This document shows, in pieces, positions 1 to 11,090 of a stretch of DNA of 64,000 nucleotides. Position numbers and translations under genes: made by a program. Below the pieces are notes generated by a model. That model saw nothing but the letters and a program-made list of their open reading frames with translations, did no database searches and was not told the DNA's origin. The first letter of the stretch is position 1. Every line of letters begins with the position of its first letter. The DNA lies in assembly GCF_048544455.1 (NCBI RefSeq), contig NC_133538.1, positions 147,356,922-147,420,921 of the forward strand, written 5' to 3'. This DNA comes from Silene latifolia (taxonomy: Eukaryota > Streptophyta > Magnoliopsida > Caryophyllales > Caryophyllaceae).

Positions 1-17
1 AGTATAACGATTTCGCC

Positions 18-666
18 TTGGAAGCGGGTGCGATTAAAAACGTGCTCATTTTTGCAATGGAATCCAATTTGCAGAAACGCTTCATAGCCCAAGGTGCAAA
101 CAAGATTTTCACCACGCTCACCAAGGAATTCTCGAAAGCACCGAGAATCGTGACCTATGAGCATACCACTCGCTTCTTTGATGCGAGACTCGAGAAGGGC
201 CAACCAGTTAGCCCACACATTCTCAAAGATGATTGAGAATGTCGAGAAGCTGGAGACGCTTGATTGTAAGATCAACGAGAACATTGTGATTGACCGCATG
301 CTTCATTCACTCCACGATGGTTTTTCGCAATTTAGAGCGAATTACTATATGAATGATTTGAAGAAAAGTCCCCATGAACTGCACTCCCTTCTCGTACATG
401 CACCGAGAAGGACATGAAGTTCAAATGGGAGCTTGAAACAGGATGTTCTCGTTGTGTCAAACAAGGGCAAGGGTAAGGGTAAAGTTCAGCCGAGGCCTAG
501 CAGAGGCAAACCGAAGTTTAAGAAGTCGGGTTCGGGTAAGAGTGGGCTGGTGAGTCGAGCACCTCATCAGGCGCGACAAAGAGCAAGAATGAAAACATGG
601 AATGCCATCATTGCCACAAGATTGGGCATTGGAGGCGTACATGTCCTGTTTATCATGAGGACTTAA
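18..666 (+). pseudogene. Copia-1 gag remnant with zinc knuckle
   Basis: Capsid-like text (gag of UBN2 type) runs from 18 to about 236 and continues in another frame to 417 after a slip near 225. A basic glycine/lysine stretch (about 433-590) leads to a CX2CX4HX4C zinc knuckle in a third frame (Cys codon at 603, pattern CHHC...GHW...C). The capsid packages the element RNA and the knuckle binds it. At least two frameshifts make this a pseudogene. The segment from 590 to 660 also continues without a stop towards the protease region. Confidence 0.75.
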
Positions 667-699
667 AGGCGGTCGTGTTAAACTGTTGGTATGTCTTCT

Positions 700-2191
700 T
701 CTTCTACTTTTATTCATATGATTGAGATTAACCACGCAAGTTACGGAACTTGGGTACTTGATCTGGTTGTGGTTTCTCATCGTGTAATCATGTGCGGGGC
801 TCAAACATCGAACCCCTCGTAAAGGGTGAGGTGGACTGCGTGTCGGGAATGGAGCAAGAGTGGCTGCCATCTCAAAGGGGACATATGTGATCCAGCTTCC
901 TAGCGGATTTGAGTTGTCATTATATGACTGCTATTATGTACCCAGTCTTTCGAAAAATATTATTTCAGTTTCTGCACTTGACAAACTTGGATTTTCATTT
1001 GTAATAGAGAATAATACTTGCATTTTCTCTTTACACGATATGATTTATGGCAAGGCAGTCTCCATGAACGGAATTTATGTTTTAGATCAGACCACCGAAA
1101 TATTACACGTAATGAATAAAAAGTTAAAGGTTGGTGACAAAGATCAAACGTATCTATGGCACTGCCGTATGGGACACATTAATGAGAAACGCGTAAAACA
1201 GCTCATAAAGAATGGAGCTATCTCGGCCTTTGATTTTCAATCATTTGGCACGTGTGAAACATGTCTCATCGGTAAGATGACTCGGATTTCCTTCAAAGGT
1301 GTTGGAATGCGCGCTGCTGACCTATTAGGACTCATACACACGGATGTATGTGGTCCTATGTCAATCACCGCACGAGAAGGCTATAGGTATTTCATCACTT
1401 TCACGGACGATTTAAGTAGATATGGCTATGTCTACTTAATGAAGCACAAAAGTGAATCCTTTGAGAAATTCAAGGAATACGAAGAATAGGGTACAGAACC
1501 TATTGGGTAGGAAGATTAAAACACTGCGTTCGGATCGTGGTGGCGAGTATCTTTCTCACGAGTTTGATCAACACCTTAAAGACCGTGGGATTGCCCTACG
1601 ATTAACTCCCCGGAACACCTCAATTTGAATGGTGTGTCCGAACGGAGAAATCGAACATTACTTGATATGGTTCGATCCATGGTGAGTCACACCGTGTTGC
1701 CTGACTCATTGTGGGGTTATGCTCTTTTGTCAGCCGCTCTAATACTTAACCGAAGTCCGTCTAAAGCTGTTGACAAGACTCCATATGAACTATGGAAGGG
1801 AACGGTCCCTAACTTGTCCTTTATACGGGTTTGGGGCTGCGAGGCTTATGTCAAGTGGAGACACGAGGATAAGCTCGGCCCGCGATCGGTCAAGACATAC
1901 TTTATAGGTTATCCTAAAGGAACACTTGGTCATTACTTTTATTCGCCAACCGAACAACGTGTTTTTGTTGCGGCTAGTGCGACATTCTTAGAGAAGGAAT
2001 TTCTCGAGAATGCAAAGAGTGATAGAACCTTCGACCTGTCGGAGATTCCAGAACCAAATACCAAGCAACCATTGGAGGAACCAATTCCTTCAATCCCGAC
2101 TGTGGTGAATATTCCCGAGGAACCTAGGAGGTCGGGAAGAGTCTCTATTCCTCCGCATGATACATTGGTATGGTCGAGGAACATGACATAG
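700..2191 (+). pseudogene. Copia-1 protease remnant and integrase
   Basis: Around 750-860 the copia aspartic protease is just recognisable (GTWVLD, then a disrupted active-site loop). The open stretch 860-1489 holds the end of protease, the integrase HHCC zinc region (WHCRMGH ... CETC) and the first catalytic Asp (HTDVCGPM). A frame break at about 1487 leaves the second catalytic Asp (RSDRGGEY, about 1530) in another frame. The stretch 1625-2191 has the catalytic Glu context (NGVSERRNR) and the GYPKGTLGHYFY region of the integrase C-terminus. Integrase would join element cDNA to host DNA, but this copy is inactive. Confidence 0.82.
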
Positions 2192-3224
2192 ATGACGTTC
2201 TACTCTTAACGAGTAGTGAACCCGCAACCTATAAAGGTGCCATGACTAGTTCTGACTCAAAGCTATGGCTTGAGGCCATGCAATCCGAGATGGACTCTAT
2301 GTATGAGAACAACGTATGGGATCTTGTTGACTTACCTGCTAAGGTTCGTCCCCTTCAATGCAAATGGCTTTACAAGATAAAGCATTCTGTGGAAGGTCAA
2401 CAAGATATATATATAAAGCACGACTAGTTGCTAAAGGTTTCACCCAAGTGCCAGGTCTGCACTACGATGAAATTTTCGCACCCGTAGTCATGCTGCGTTT
2501 CATTCGGATTATCTTAGCGATTGCCGCTTTTCATGACTATGAAATTTGGCAAATGGATGTGAAAACCGCCTTCTTAAACGGCTTTTTGGAGGAAGAGTTG
2601 TACATGGTACAACCCGAAGGTTTCATCGATCCACAACATCCTAAGAAAGTGTGCAAGCTTAAGCGTTCCATTTATGGACTTAAGCAAGCATCTCGGAGTT
2701 GGAATCATCGCTTCGACCAAGTGATTAAAGAAAATGGATTTACTCGATCGGTCGAGGAACCATGTCTTTATATCAAGTCGAGTGGGAGCAAGATTGTCTT
2801 CCTAATATTGTATGTCGATGACATACTCCTGATTGGGAATGACATACCTCTCTTAACTTCGGTGAAAGTATGGTTGAAAAACCATTTCCAGATGAAAGAT
2901 CTGGGAGAGGCACAAAGAATTCTAGGCATCCGTATCTATCGAGATAGATCACGACGGATGTTATCTCTCAGTCAGGAGTCTTACATAGACAAAGTCCTAG
3001 AGAGATTCAGCATGACTAACTCCAAGAAGGGGTTTATTCCTATGGCTCCAGGGGTGCATTTGAGCAAGTCTCAGTCACCAGAGACACCGGAAGAGAAAGA
3101 GCGCATGACACGGATTCCTTATGCCTCGGCTATAGGATCAATCATGTATGCCATGATATGCACACGTCCGGACGTGGCATATGTATTGAGTATGACAAGT
3201 CGATTCCAACAAAGATCCAGGTGA
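2170..3224 (+). pseudogene. Copia-1 reverse transcriptase (RVT_2) remnant
   Basis: The N-terminal RT segment (LWLEAMQSEMDSM ... WLYKIK) lies at 2170-2427. After a frame change the core runs 2420-3224 with TAFLNGFLEEELYM, YGLKQASRSW and the catalytic box YVDD (about 2811-2822). It ends in the IGSIMYAM/CTRPDVAY segment that joins RT to RNase H. The domain is nearly complete in content but split, so it is non-functional. Text and order are those of plant Ty1/copia RT. Confidence 0.85.
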
Positions 3225-3234
3225 ATCACATTGG

Positions 3235-3798
3235 ATGGTCTGTCAAGAACATTCTTAAGTACCTACGGAGGACTAAAGATTGGGCATTGACTTATGGAGG
3301 CGAACAAAAGCTATGCGCAACCGATTCTGTGCAGATGCTAGCTTCCAAACGGATCGTGATGACTCGAAATCTCGGTCCGGATTCGTTTTTACTCTTAATG
3401 GCGCTGATCGGTGGAAGAGTTCCAAACAAACTGTTACAGCAGATTCTACGACTGAGTCCGAGTACTATGCCGCGTCTGAAGCTACAAAGGAAGCGATATG
3501 GATGCGTCAATTCTTACATGGACTATCTGTAGTGCCTAGTTCGAATGACCCGATCACCATCTATTGCGACAATAGAGGTGCCATCTTCCAAGCTAAGGAG
3601 CCAAAGTCTAGAAATAAGTCTAGACATGTACAACGGAAAGCTCATCTAATCCGAGATTACGTGGAGCAAAAGGAAGTAGTGATAGAAAAGATTGCTACAG
3701 ATGATAACATAGCAGATCCTCTCACTAAACCATTACGACAAGATAAGCATGAAGGGCATGTTAATTCCATGGGAATTAAACGTGTTCTTCAGTTGTAG
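3235..3798 (+). pseudogene. Copia-1 RNase H remnant
   Basis: RNase H removes RNA from the RNA/DNA hybrid. The copia-type core is visible in two overlapping frames: SRSGFVFTLNGADRWKSSKQ, then STTESEYYAASEATKEAIW and the C-terminal DNIADPLTKPL. It closes with a stop at 3798. The first motif (the FCADASF region, about 3320) sits near a frame change, so the domain is broken at its N-terminal side. Confidence 0.8.
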
Positions 3799-4588
3799 TA
3801 CTCTTTTATGGATTAGATTCATTCTCTTTTGTACTCTATACGACATCATCGTTTTGATATTTTATATATTTTGTTTTTCATGTGGATTTGTACGACAAAT
3901 TTTGAACACCACAAAGTGAACTGAACAAACATTATATTTTATGGTCCTTAATTACCCACGTGAGCTGATAACTCAAGGTAATTATTTTGTGACGTTGGTT
4001 GATGGTGGGTTCAACGAGCCATAAGTCAACAGGTTGACTGACCAATCACAGAGGCGATTTATACGGATATCTCGTAGGACACCATTGTGACATCGACGTG
4101 GAGTCCTAAATGTTTTATAACATTCGGTGCCCGGTCGTGGATAGGACCTCCATGGTGATCCTAAGAGTCGATTCTTTTGACTATCGACTGTCTCTTGAGA
4201 CTAAGGCAGATTTTGGGTGACTTTGGTTTCTTTCTCACGGTCATCCGTAACAGGGGGCAAGTAGATTTTTTTCTGGGTCATTTCATGCTGTGCTTAGATC
4301 GGAAGGAGTCGAGTTGAAGGAAATATTCAGCCTTTATCAGGTACTCGATATTTCTCAGGGCCACTCGAGGAGCTGTAACTGAAATGCATGGCCATGCTCG
4401 GATACGGATTCATTTTATCAGTTAAGTTACTCTCTAGTCGGGGAAACCACTCAAGATACAGATCGATTGTACTATACGACCTTTGCGGATCCGGATCTGC
4501 AAATTGTTTTACATTGAGTGGGAGAAATTTTTTAAATGAATATGAGAATCGGTTATCGCACATACACTTGTACGGACAAGTGGGAGTT
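3799..4588 (+). other. Copia-1 3' untranslated region
   Basis: About 790 bp lie between the RNase H stop and the LTR. There is no domain-bearing open frame. The region ends in a purine-rich stretch (AAGTGGGAG) followed by TGTTGG, the expected polypurine tract/LTR junction. Confidence 0.6.
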
Positions 4589-4690
4589 TGTTGGAGCTTG
4601 TGTCCTCCAGTTAGTGCGGATAACGTCATTGCACATACACTTGTACGGACAAGTGGGAGCTTGTTGGGTGGTGTCCTTAACGATTAGTGC
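4558..4690 (+). repeat. 73-bp duplication of polypurine tract and LTR head
   Basis: A segment beginning GCACATACACTTGTACGG and running through the tract AAGTGGGAG into TTGTTGG occurs at 4558-4594 and again at 4631-4667. The bases after each copy (TGTGTCCT ... TTAGTGC against GGTGTCCT ... TTAGTGC) are also related. The duplicated unit therefore spans the plus-strand primer and the first bases of the LTR. It is unclear which copy is the functional boundary. Confidence 0.7.
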
Positions 4691-5653
4691 AAGGACTTAT
4701 AAATCTCTAAAAGGATCAAAGGGCATACTTTTGGTATTATTATCAGTTGATCCACGTTTATCAATAACGGTTGGCTTGCTAGATAAGTTTGACGTTATTG
4801 TCATACAGATGGCGGTGATCAACTGGTCCCTAAAAGTCACACCTATAGGATACGTTTGAGAGATGTGACGGTATGAAAATACAGTCATGTAGATACCAAA
4901 TTTGACTAACCAGTTAGTCTGAGTTATTTGACTAATAATTAGTCAAAATGTGATGTTGAGATATTTTATTTAATACGGATTAAATAATAATGGCTAAGGC
5001 GAATTAAGCAGTTAATTCGTAAATTGAATATAAGCGTTTTATATTTAATTAAATGTATATTGAATATAATTATACAATATTGTCTTTGTCGGACATGTAT
5101 TAATAATTCAACTAACCCGTATTATTAGTTGATGCCTTAATTTCCGATAACCGATGTGATTTATAATGAAACCGCGTCATATACACTTAGCGAATTACAT
5201 GTCGGACTACGAGTTAAGATGAAGAGGAAATGAAAGCCCATTCCTCTCCCTTGGACTCGGTTTGGCCGAATCAACAAGAACAAAAGAGAGGCTTTCTCTC
5301 TTTTGTTAACCTAAGCATTCATTTTACATGAAAATTAGGGTTTTGAAGAGCATTTTTCTCTGAAAAACCTCGATCTCACATCGAATAACCTCACAATAGC
5401 TCTCTCGATATTGCAAGTCAATTAGAGAGCATTTCTAGCACAAGGGCATAGTCTCAGACGGTCTTGGGTGCAACGATTAGGAGGAAATCTCTGTTGATTT
5501 CTGTTCTTTACGCCGTGCATCAAAGGACCCGAGGTTGATTCTTAATCTTTATCGTTTTTCTATTGTATTTCGTTTATGACCATATTTCACATGTTAAATT
5601 TACGTTATAATCCTTAAATTTAAAGGGTCTTATACGGATATTACCCTACAACA
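4589..5653 (+). repeat. Copia-1 3' LTR
   Basis: The LTR starts TGTTGG (at 4589, or at 4662 if the second duplicated copy is the true edge) and ends CAACA at 5653, giving the short inverted termini TGTTG/CAACA. Its length is about 1.0 kb. The other LTR is not in the window, so age and target duplication cannot be judged; the first five flanking bases are TAAAC. Confidence 0.7.
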
Positions 5654-6774
5654 TAAACTCTTAAAATTGTATCACAATTCTTAGTGTCAAAGAATACCAC
5701 TTAAGGGTTTGTAAGCCTTTCATATTTAGGTTTGTAATAGTTTCAGTTTGCTAAATACGAGTACTTAGTGATCGTTTGGTTGCCCGTTGAAATTTAACTC
5801 CACCGGAATAATGAATTCTTGAGAATTAAGCTCCTACATGAAATTCAATTGATTTTAGTAAATCCGTTTGGTTGCCTACACAGAAATTTAATTCCATAAG
5901 AGTTTGCAATTACCTAGGGGGGCTAGGTAAATTAATCATATCTTTTCATTTGCAACTTGTTATTCACCTTTTATGAGTTATGAGAACATGTAACTATATT
6001 TCTACCAATTAAGAAAAATTCGTACAAACAAAAAAAAAAACAATTGAGAGAATTGTTTGTCATAATCATAATCAATATAATAGTTATTTTAAAATTGATC
6101 AATTTAGCATGTAATAATTTCGTTCTCCGCTTATAAGATTTTTTTTTTATAACTTTCACACCAAATTAAGATTTTGATCGAAAATCCTCCATCAATAAAC
6201 TTATATCATATACTCGCATTAGTTTTGGTATATGATTTTTTTTTTTTTGATGGCGAGGGGGTTGAATCCTCCCGGGCCCATGTATTCCCGCACCACCACA
6301 TGGAGCATGTAAGCCACGCCCTTTGGGGCTGCAGTAGCCAAGTGATCATCGCCCCAGCTGGTAGTCGAACCCGGGACCTCTCAACTTCTGCATTTCTACA
6401 AGCTTCAAGGTTTAACCCGGCTACCACTGGACTAATACCACTTAGTTATTAATTTTTATTTGTAAAAGATAACATTAGAGAGTTAAATTATTGATAATGA
6501 TCATATTTTTTCTAATTTGCAAGCTTGAGATGAAACGTTCTCTGGCTGAGCTAAAAAAATACGACATAATATGATTTCTTTTAATAAAGAGCTAAAAACA
6601 TACACAACAACGAATACACATAATATGAATTTTTTTTAATAAAGAGCTAAAAACATATGAAATCTTTCATACAATTATTTTAGATTATACATTTATTAGT
6701 ATTTTTCAGTTACTAAGTTATCTACAATAGAACATTACAGACAGGCCCGTGTATCGTACGAGCATTAAATTTAG
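5654..6774 (+). mobile_element. Helitron A, 3' part
   Basis: This 1.1-kb segment is a close copy of 22770-23884 (same order, same embedded SINE). Both end in a short hairpin of CGTGC-ATC-GCACG type (here decayed, 6746-6763), an AT-rich spacer and CTAGT (here TTTAGT). A hairpin a few bases before a CTRR end is the Helitron 3' signature. No Rep/helicase coding sequence is visible, so the unit is non-autonomous. Its 5' part lies beyond Copia-1. Confidence 0.6.
6236..6440 (-). mobile_element. tRNA-derived SINE, minus strand
   Basis: Read on the minus strand it begins near 6440 with a box A-like TAGTCCAGTGGTAGC, has a box B-like GGTTCGACTACC about 60 bp later, and ends in a poly(A) tail (the T-run 6236-6248 on the plus strand). 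About 200 bp with an internal Pol III promoter is typical of plant tRNA-derived SINEs. The same insertion is at 23349-23550, so it predates the duplication or spread of the Helitron carrying it. Confidence 0.8.
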
Positions 6775-6800
6775 TCTATCTAGTCTAGTCTAGTCTAGTA
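6771..6800 (+). repeat. Short (TCTAG)n tract at a Helitron junction
   Basis: About five TCTAG-type pentamers separate the 3' end of Helitron A from the 5' start of Helitron B. The matching junction at 23881-23940 has roughly ten to twelve. The pentamer is the sum of a Helitron 3' end (CTAG) and the 5' TC start. Confidence 0.75.
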
Positions 6801-7334
6801 TATTAATAAAGGAAGATTTTTTCGAGCGATCGCAGATAGTCCAACTTTTCTGAATAACTTTGGAGTAATATTGATACGTGCATTTTATATAGTCCTTTTA
6901 GGCCTTTTTATGCACGTATTTCTATGCTATTATCATAGTTTTATGCTACGAAATGCCGCGAATTGTCTACTTTGGTTTCTCTTGTGTTATTTGCAAGTAT
7001 GAACCGGAAAGGAGAATAATCAAGCCTAAAACATGTTCCTATGCATGCATTTAGGAGATGAGTTGAGTCGGAGCTTGCAAACTACTATTTTGAGATGCGC
7101 AAAGAAGTAAGATAGCTAGGCGAGTAAAGGAAGAACTTCAAATTGCTAGTGCCTAATTTTAAGAGCTATATCTCGAATTATACAACAGATTTTCAGGTGA
7201 TTCCAATTGAATATGAAATTTTGTCCTCTTAGCTTTCCAACGCCACCGAAATCGCCCTGTTTGCCCAAGTACAAAAGAAATGGCAGCCGTTTGAAGTTCA
7301 GTACGCGAAGCAAGAATTGTGCGCTTGAAAGTAC

Positions 7335-7462
7335 TCGATCGAGTACAATTATGTACGATCGACTCCTTTTCTACTCGATCGAGTAGTTGCATTTTAGGGT
7401 TTACTCGATCGAGTATTTATTTCACTCGATCAAGTGGTTTGAGCTTAATTTTGCTCGATCGA
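7335..7462 (+). repeat. Palindrome array 1 (Athila-1 5' LTR)
   Basis: Core TCGATCGA or one-base variants start at 7335, 7355, 7375, 7405, 7426 and 7455 (spacings 20, 20, 30, 21, 29). Most cores sit in the 12-mer ACTCGATCGAGT; some extend to 16 bp (GTACTCGATCGAGTAC). The last core ends 71 bp before the TATA box. Confidence 0.95.
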
Positions 7463-7532
7463 GTGGTTTTCTATTGAGCTTGGGCTTTTTAGTCTTATTT
7501 CGCTATTAGGTCAAATAAAAAATCCTATTTCT

Positions 7533-7540
7533 TATAAATA
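7533..7540 (+). promoter_or_regulatory. Athila-1 LTR TATA box
   Basis: TATAAATA in the 5' LTR; the same box is at 15655-15662 in the 3' LTR. It lies 71 bp after the end of the last palindrome in both LTRs, which places the array in the proximal promoter. Use as a promoter is inferred. Confidence 0.6.
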
Positions 7541-8303
7541 GGAAGGATCAGACGTGACTTGTATCATCTCATACACTACTTTACAATACTTTTTCCCTGT
7601 TACTGCTACTACTTTGTTCTTCCCTCTCTTTTCTCGAATCTACTGTAACTTTCTCTCTTTCCCTTTATTTATGCTTATGTTTATTTCTCTCTTTGTTTTT
7701 GTTCTTCCCTTCATTATGTCTAGCTAATTTTCCCTGCTAGGACTAGGGGATTCGATGAATGAATGTTAATTTCTAATTAGTTTATAGATTGTCGTTGTTA
7801 TGTCTATGTTGTTAATCACTGCTTATAATTGTATCTTAGTGATTGAGTCGATGCAATTAGCCTTTTAATTTTGGTAAACCTTGACCTAGACCGGAAGGTT
7901 GGAAGGGGTGAGACCCGCATTGAACAATAGAATGCTTTAGTGAGGGCGGAAGCTAAGCTAATAGTATTTTAGGGCGAATTGAGAACGGAAGGAGATTTTC
8001 GTTGCCCCTTAGACCGACACATAGACTAATTTGTGACCTTAACTGCAATTAATTGACATTCATTGATGAACCGACATCCTAGTTTCCTTTCCCTCTGCTT
8101 AATTTCTCTTACCTTTACTTCTCTTACTTTAATCTTATTAGTTTAGTCAAAATAATTCAAAACCCCCAATCGTGACCGTAGACAGACTAAATTGACAAGT
8201 AGATAGTGACCGCCTCCCTGTGGAGATCGACCCTACTTACCGCTAACTTCTGTTAGTTGTACTTAGGTATTTATTTTTGGTACCTGACGACGGTATCAAA
8301 TTT

Positions 8304-8321
8304 TGGCGCCGTTGCCGGGGA
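8304..8321 (+). other. Athila-1 primer binding site (tRNA-Asp)
   Basis: TGGCGCCGTTGCCGGGGA, five bases after the LTR, is complementary to the 3' end of plant tRNA-Asp including CCA. This primer is usual for Athila elements. Confidence 0.88.
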
Positions 8322-8476
8322 GGCAACTACTTTATTTGCTTGTTTATTTTTGTCTGTCTTTAGCCTCAAGGGATTTACCCTTGAGGCCGTTCTAATCTTT
8401 TTCTTTAGGGCTGTTTTGATAGGTCCTACAGGTCCTACCTACACAGTTATAGGTAAAATATCGTCAAAAGGAAGGC

Positions 8477-9829
8477 TTGAGTACCTTTGACCCGTCATCT
8501 ATGTTCCATTATATGGCGCATCAGGTGATTTACTGCGGGAGATGTGGTGCTGCTGAGCACAATGCAGCTGTTTGCATGGCAGAGAACGACGAGGTCCACG
8601 CATTCAAGCAACATAGACGAGCTAGACAACCTCCTGTAGTTGTACCGTCACATCCACCCTATCAGTGAGGCTATCAAAAGCCTCCATTTACCTGACCACC
8701 GCGACAAGAAGCTCCTCCTCCTGATAAGCGGAAAGAAGAGTTTGCCGAGTTGAAGTCTTTGGTGAAGGCACTTGCATTCAAAGTGCAAGAACATGATAGA
8801 CGATTTTTTGCGCAAATTGATGAGCTTGAGTCCGACATAGCTCAGCTAGCTGCTGAGTCTGAAATAAGGCAACTAGAGGAAGCCTGCGTTACCTACGCAG
8901 AGAGCGGTTTTTCCCATGAAGAAACCGTGTTGCCTAATGCTGATGATGATTTTTATGACTCAGATTACGAAATTCTATGAGATAATGATGCCTTCCATGA
9001 GGATTTCAGCACTGTACAACAAGAATCACTCGATCGACTGACATATATTAGTCGATCGAGTGAAATACCTGAAGAATTGTTCGATCGAGCACTTTATTCC
9101 ACTCGATCGAACTGCTGCTTAGAGGAACTACTCGATCGAGCTGTTTCATGCACTCGATCGAGTGAAAATCAAGAGGAGAGTCTTCGATCGAGTAACATTT
9201 CTACTCGATCGACTGAATTGGCCAGTGTGAGCAATACAATGTCATGTGGGTTTGTTCTAGATGACGATTTGGCTGAAGATAATGGTTACGGTGAATCTTC
9301 CCTTTTCAAGGCCGAGCTGGATGCGCTTGAGGCTGCGATTTACGGGACGGTTTTCACAGAGGAGGATGACGAGGCAGCTGAGTCGGTAATTGCTCCTAGC
9401 ACGGAAGAGGTAATATCTTCCTTTGTCAATAATTCTATCACTAAGAGCGACCAAACCGAGGTAGTTAACGATAATTATATTATTGTTTGTTTAAATAGTA
9501 GTTTGCCTCATTTGACTCATGCTTCATATTTTAATGCCATGCCCCCTCCTAACTGGACAATTAATTTAATAGTTTTTCACCGTACTTATCGTCACAAACT
9601 TGTTAATCTTAAACGATACCCTAATTTATTGTTAATTGCTCCTGAGCTCCTTTATTTTGTGGACAAATTTAGAAGCTGTCATAGGAAATTTGTTAGGCTT
9701 AAACAGTTGTACATTTTTATTTCCTATATCTTTATTCCACTGTGGTGCTACTTACATTTTTGTGTAGCACATGCGCAGCTGTTTGATCGATTGCTGCGCG
9801 CTTTGAGCTGTTTTGACCAGGCTAACTAA
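8477..9829 (+). pseudogene. Athila-1 gag-derived reading frame
   Basis: One frame of about 450 codons is open apart from three in-frame stops (8668, about 8694 and 8980). In order it shows a CX2CX4HX4C zinc knuckle (CGRC...EHN...C, about residues 20-33), a charged coiled-coil-like stretch (AFKVQEHDRRFFAQIDELESD, about residues 95-115), a section of LDR and RSS motifs encoded by a palindrome array (9030-9212), an acidic region, and a hydrophobic stretch near the C-terminus (about 9710-9770). There is no ATG at the frame start; the first in-frame ATG is near 8501. The N-terminal capsid region seen in Athila-2 is absent. Function is inferred from position and the knuckle. Confidence 0.6.
9030..9212 (+). 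repeat. Palindrome array 2, inside coding frame
   Basis: Eight TCGATCGA cores start at 9030, 9052, 9081, 9103, 9132, 9154, 9184 and 9205. The spacings are 22, 29, 22, 29, 22, 30 and 21, a 51-bp period. The intervening DNA is not repeated. In the reading frame the palindromes alternate between LDR and RSS. Confidence 0.95.
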
Positions 9830-10979
9830 ATGGAGGCTCGAAGAAAAGAAGGTCGAGCTGGGACCTGTCTGAAACTAGCGCTACCCGGGAGGCAACCCGG
9901 AGATTTTATTTTTAGTTGTTTTTCAAACATTTCATTTCAGTTTTAGTGGTAATAATTGGTCTTTACAGCATATACTATATCAGTTATGCTTGCTTTGTTA
10001 GTTTTGTGGGCTGTTATGTTGCGTCTTTGCAGGAACATACTGATGATGACTCGTTCGAGTACTTTTTGTACTCGATCAAGAGCTTTTGCTGCTGTTCTTA
10101 CTCGATCGAGTACAAATTCTACTCGATCGAGTACCTGCTAAAAGATGACCACTCGATCGAGTGCCCATTTCCTCGATCGAGATGTTTAGGATACCCAGTT
10201 CACTCGATCAACCGTTATTCTCTCTTGTTCGAGTTGTTTTTGACTTGCTTAGATTCCTGTGACTGTGTTTGGCAGCTGTTTGCGACCTGCCACGTTGTTG
10301 GTTGGTTTGGGGAGGTCTCTACTTCGCGTTATCTTGTAAGTTTTCCGCATCTCCACTCTTTCTCTTTTAGTTTGCATTTCCTTTCCCTGTTATAGGTACA
10401 ATGATGGTATTGTATGGTTTGGTTTGGGGAGGTTATGCATCCATATCTGTGTCTGCATGTTGTTTTTATTGCATTTCTGTTATCACGTTTAATTTCTGTA
10501 TGCATTGCATTGTTATTTCCATTAAATTCAAAAAAAAATCAAAATTGAAAAATTAGAAAAAAATTCAAAAAATTCACGTTTAGTTTAGCATGTAGGTTGA
10601 GTCGAAACGGTCGATTTCGATGATGATATTGCACTGCAATTGTCTTTTTGCTTAAGCCTTGCATAAAACTAATTATCTTTTAGCTTTATCTTATTTCATA
10701 TCTACGAGTTTATGTTAAAATTTAGCTGAACAAATAGACTTGACCTGGAAATTTTGGCAAGCTACTTATAATTTCTAAGATTTAGAGCCTTATAGACTGG
10801 TGACATTCATGACCAGTTTTATGCAGGATTGTGAGTAGTTACTCCTTGCATAACATGTAACATTAATTTGTACGTATGTGAGATTCAATTGCTTTTTGCC
10901 TTCATACATTCGGGTTAGTGGTTGGTCTCACATGCAGGGAGGTGCTTACATTTCCCCTTTCTTTCATTTTTACCCATTT
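9830..10979 (+). other. Athila-1 internal non-coding region
   Basis: It follows the gag-derived stop and carries the Athila-typical CTACCCGGGAGGCAACCCGG near 9889. A frame of 159 codons (9916-10395) overlaps palindrome array 3 and has no recognisable domain. The rest to the LINE insertion at 10980 is AT-rich and without a gene I can support. Confidence 0.5.
10051..10233 (+). repeat. Palindrome array 3, non-coding
   Basis: Cores or one-base variants start at 10051, 10072, 10102, 10123, 10153, 10173 and 10204, with a weak one near 10226. The spacings are 21, 30, 21, 30, 20, 31 and about 22, again a 51-bp period. The central units are extended palindromes (GTACTCGATCGAGTAC). Confidence 0.92.
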
Positions 10980-10995
10980 AACTCCACTTTAGACA
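10980..10995 (+). repeat. LINE target-site duplication, left copy
   Basis: The 16-mer AACTCCACTTTAGACA; its perfect copy follows the poly(A) tail at 14065-14080. The Athila-2 copy of this 3' region, which has no LINE, reads continuously across the matching site (minus strand, about 45480). Confidence 0.92.
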
Positions 10996-11090
10996 TAAAA
11001 ATCGCAACTGCTGTGTGAAAGAAGATGAGAGAGATTTTAGAGAGAGAAAAACCTCAAAAAATCTAAAAAAGGGTTTTCTAGGTTTCAGCA

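Larger units (their letters stand above)
1..5653 (+). mobile_element. Copia-1: degenerate Ty1/copia retrotransposon, 5' end outside window
   Basis: Remnants of gag, protease, integrase, reverse transcriptase and RNase H follow in copia order (integrase before RT) on the plus strand and end in a 3' LTR that finishes TACAACA at 5653. The 5' LTR and primer site lie left of the window. At least six frame breaks separate the domains, so this copy cannot make a polyprotein. The RT and RNase H text resembles the Tnt1/Tork side of copia, but the clade is inferred by eye. It lies directly against a Helitron-derived repeat whose other copy (from about 22770) has no such element, so it inserted into that repeat. 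Confidence 0.9.
6872..8298 (+). repeat. Athila-1 5' LTR
   Basis: 1427 bp, TGATACGTGC to GACGGTATCA. It contains the first palindrome array (7335-7462) and a TATA box at 7533-7540, and ends with the CTCCCTGTGG ... GACCCTACTTACCGC region common in Athila LTRs. It differs from the 3' LTR by many scattered substitutions and a 23-bp array contraction, so this insertion is not recent. Confidence 0.92.

Noticed and set aside
6206-6452. Two overlapping frames of 73 and 92 codons near 6200-6450
   Set aside because: They lie inside the SINE; both copies of the SINE show the promoter boxes and tail, and the frames are not kept.
7335-7462. Palindrome arrays as an ordinary tandem repeat or microsatellite
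   Set aside because: Only the palindrome recurs; the bases between units are unrelated, and the same spacing appears with different spacers in other arrays.
9030-9212. CRISPR-like layout (repeats with regular unique spacers)
   Set aside because: The repeat is only 12 bp, spacers are 9 and 18 bp, the host is a plant and the arrays belong to LTR retrotransposons. No cas genes.
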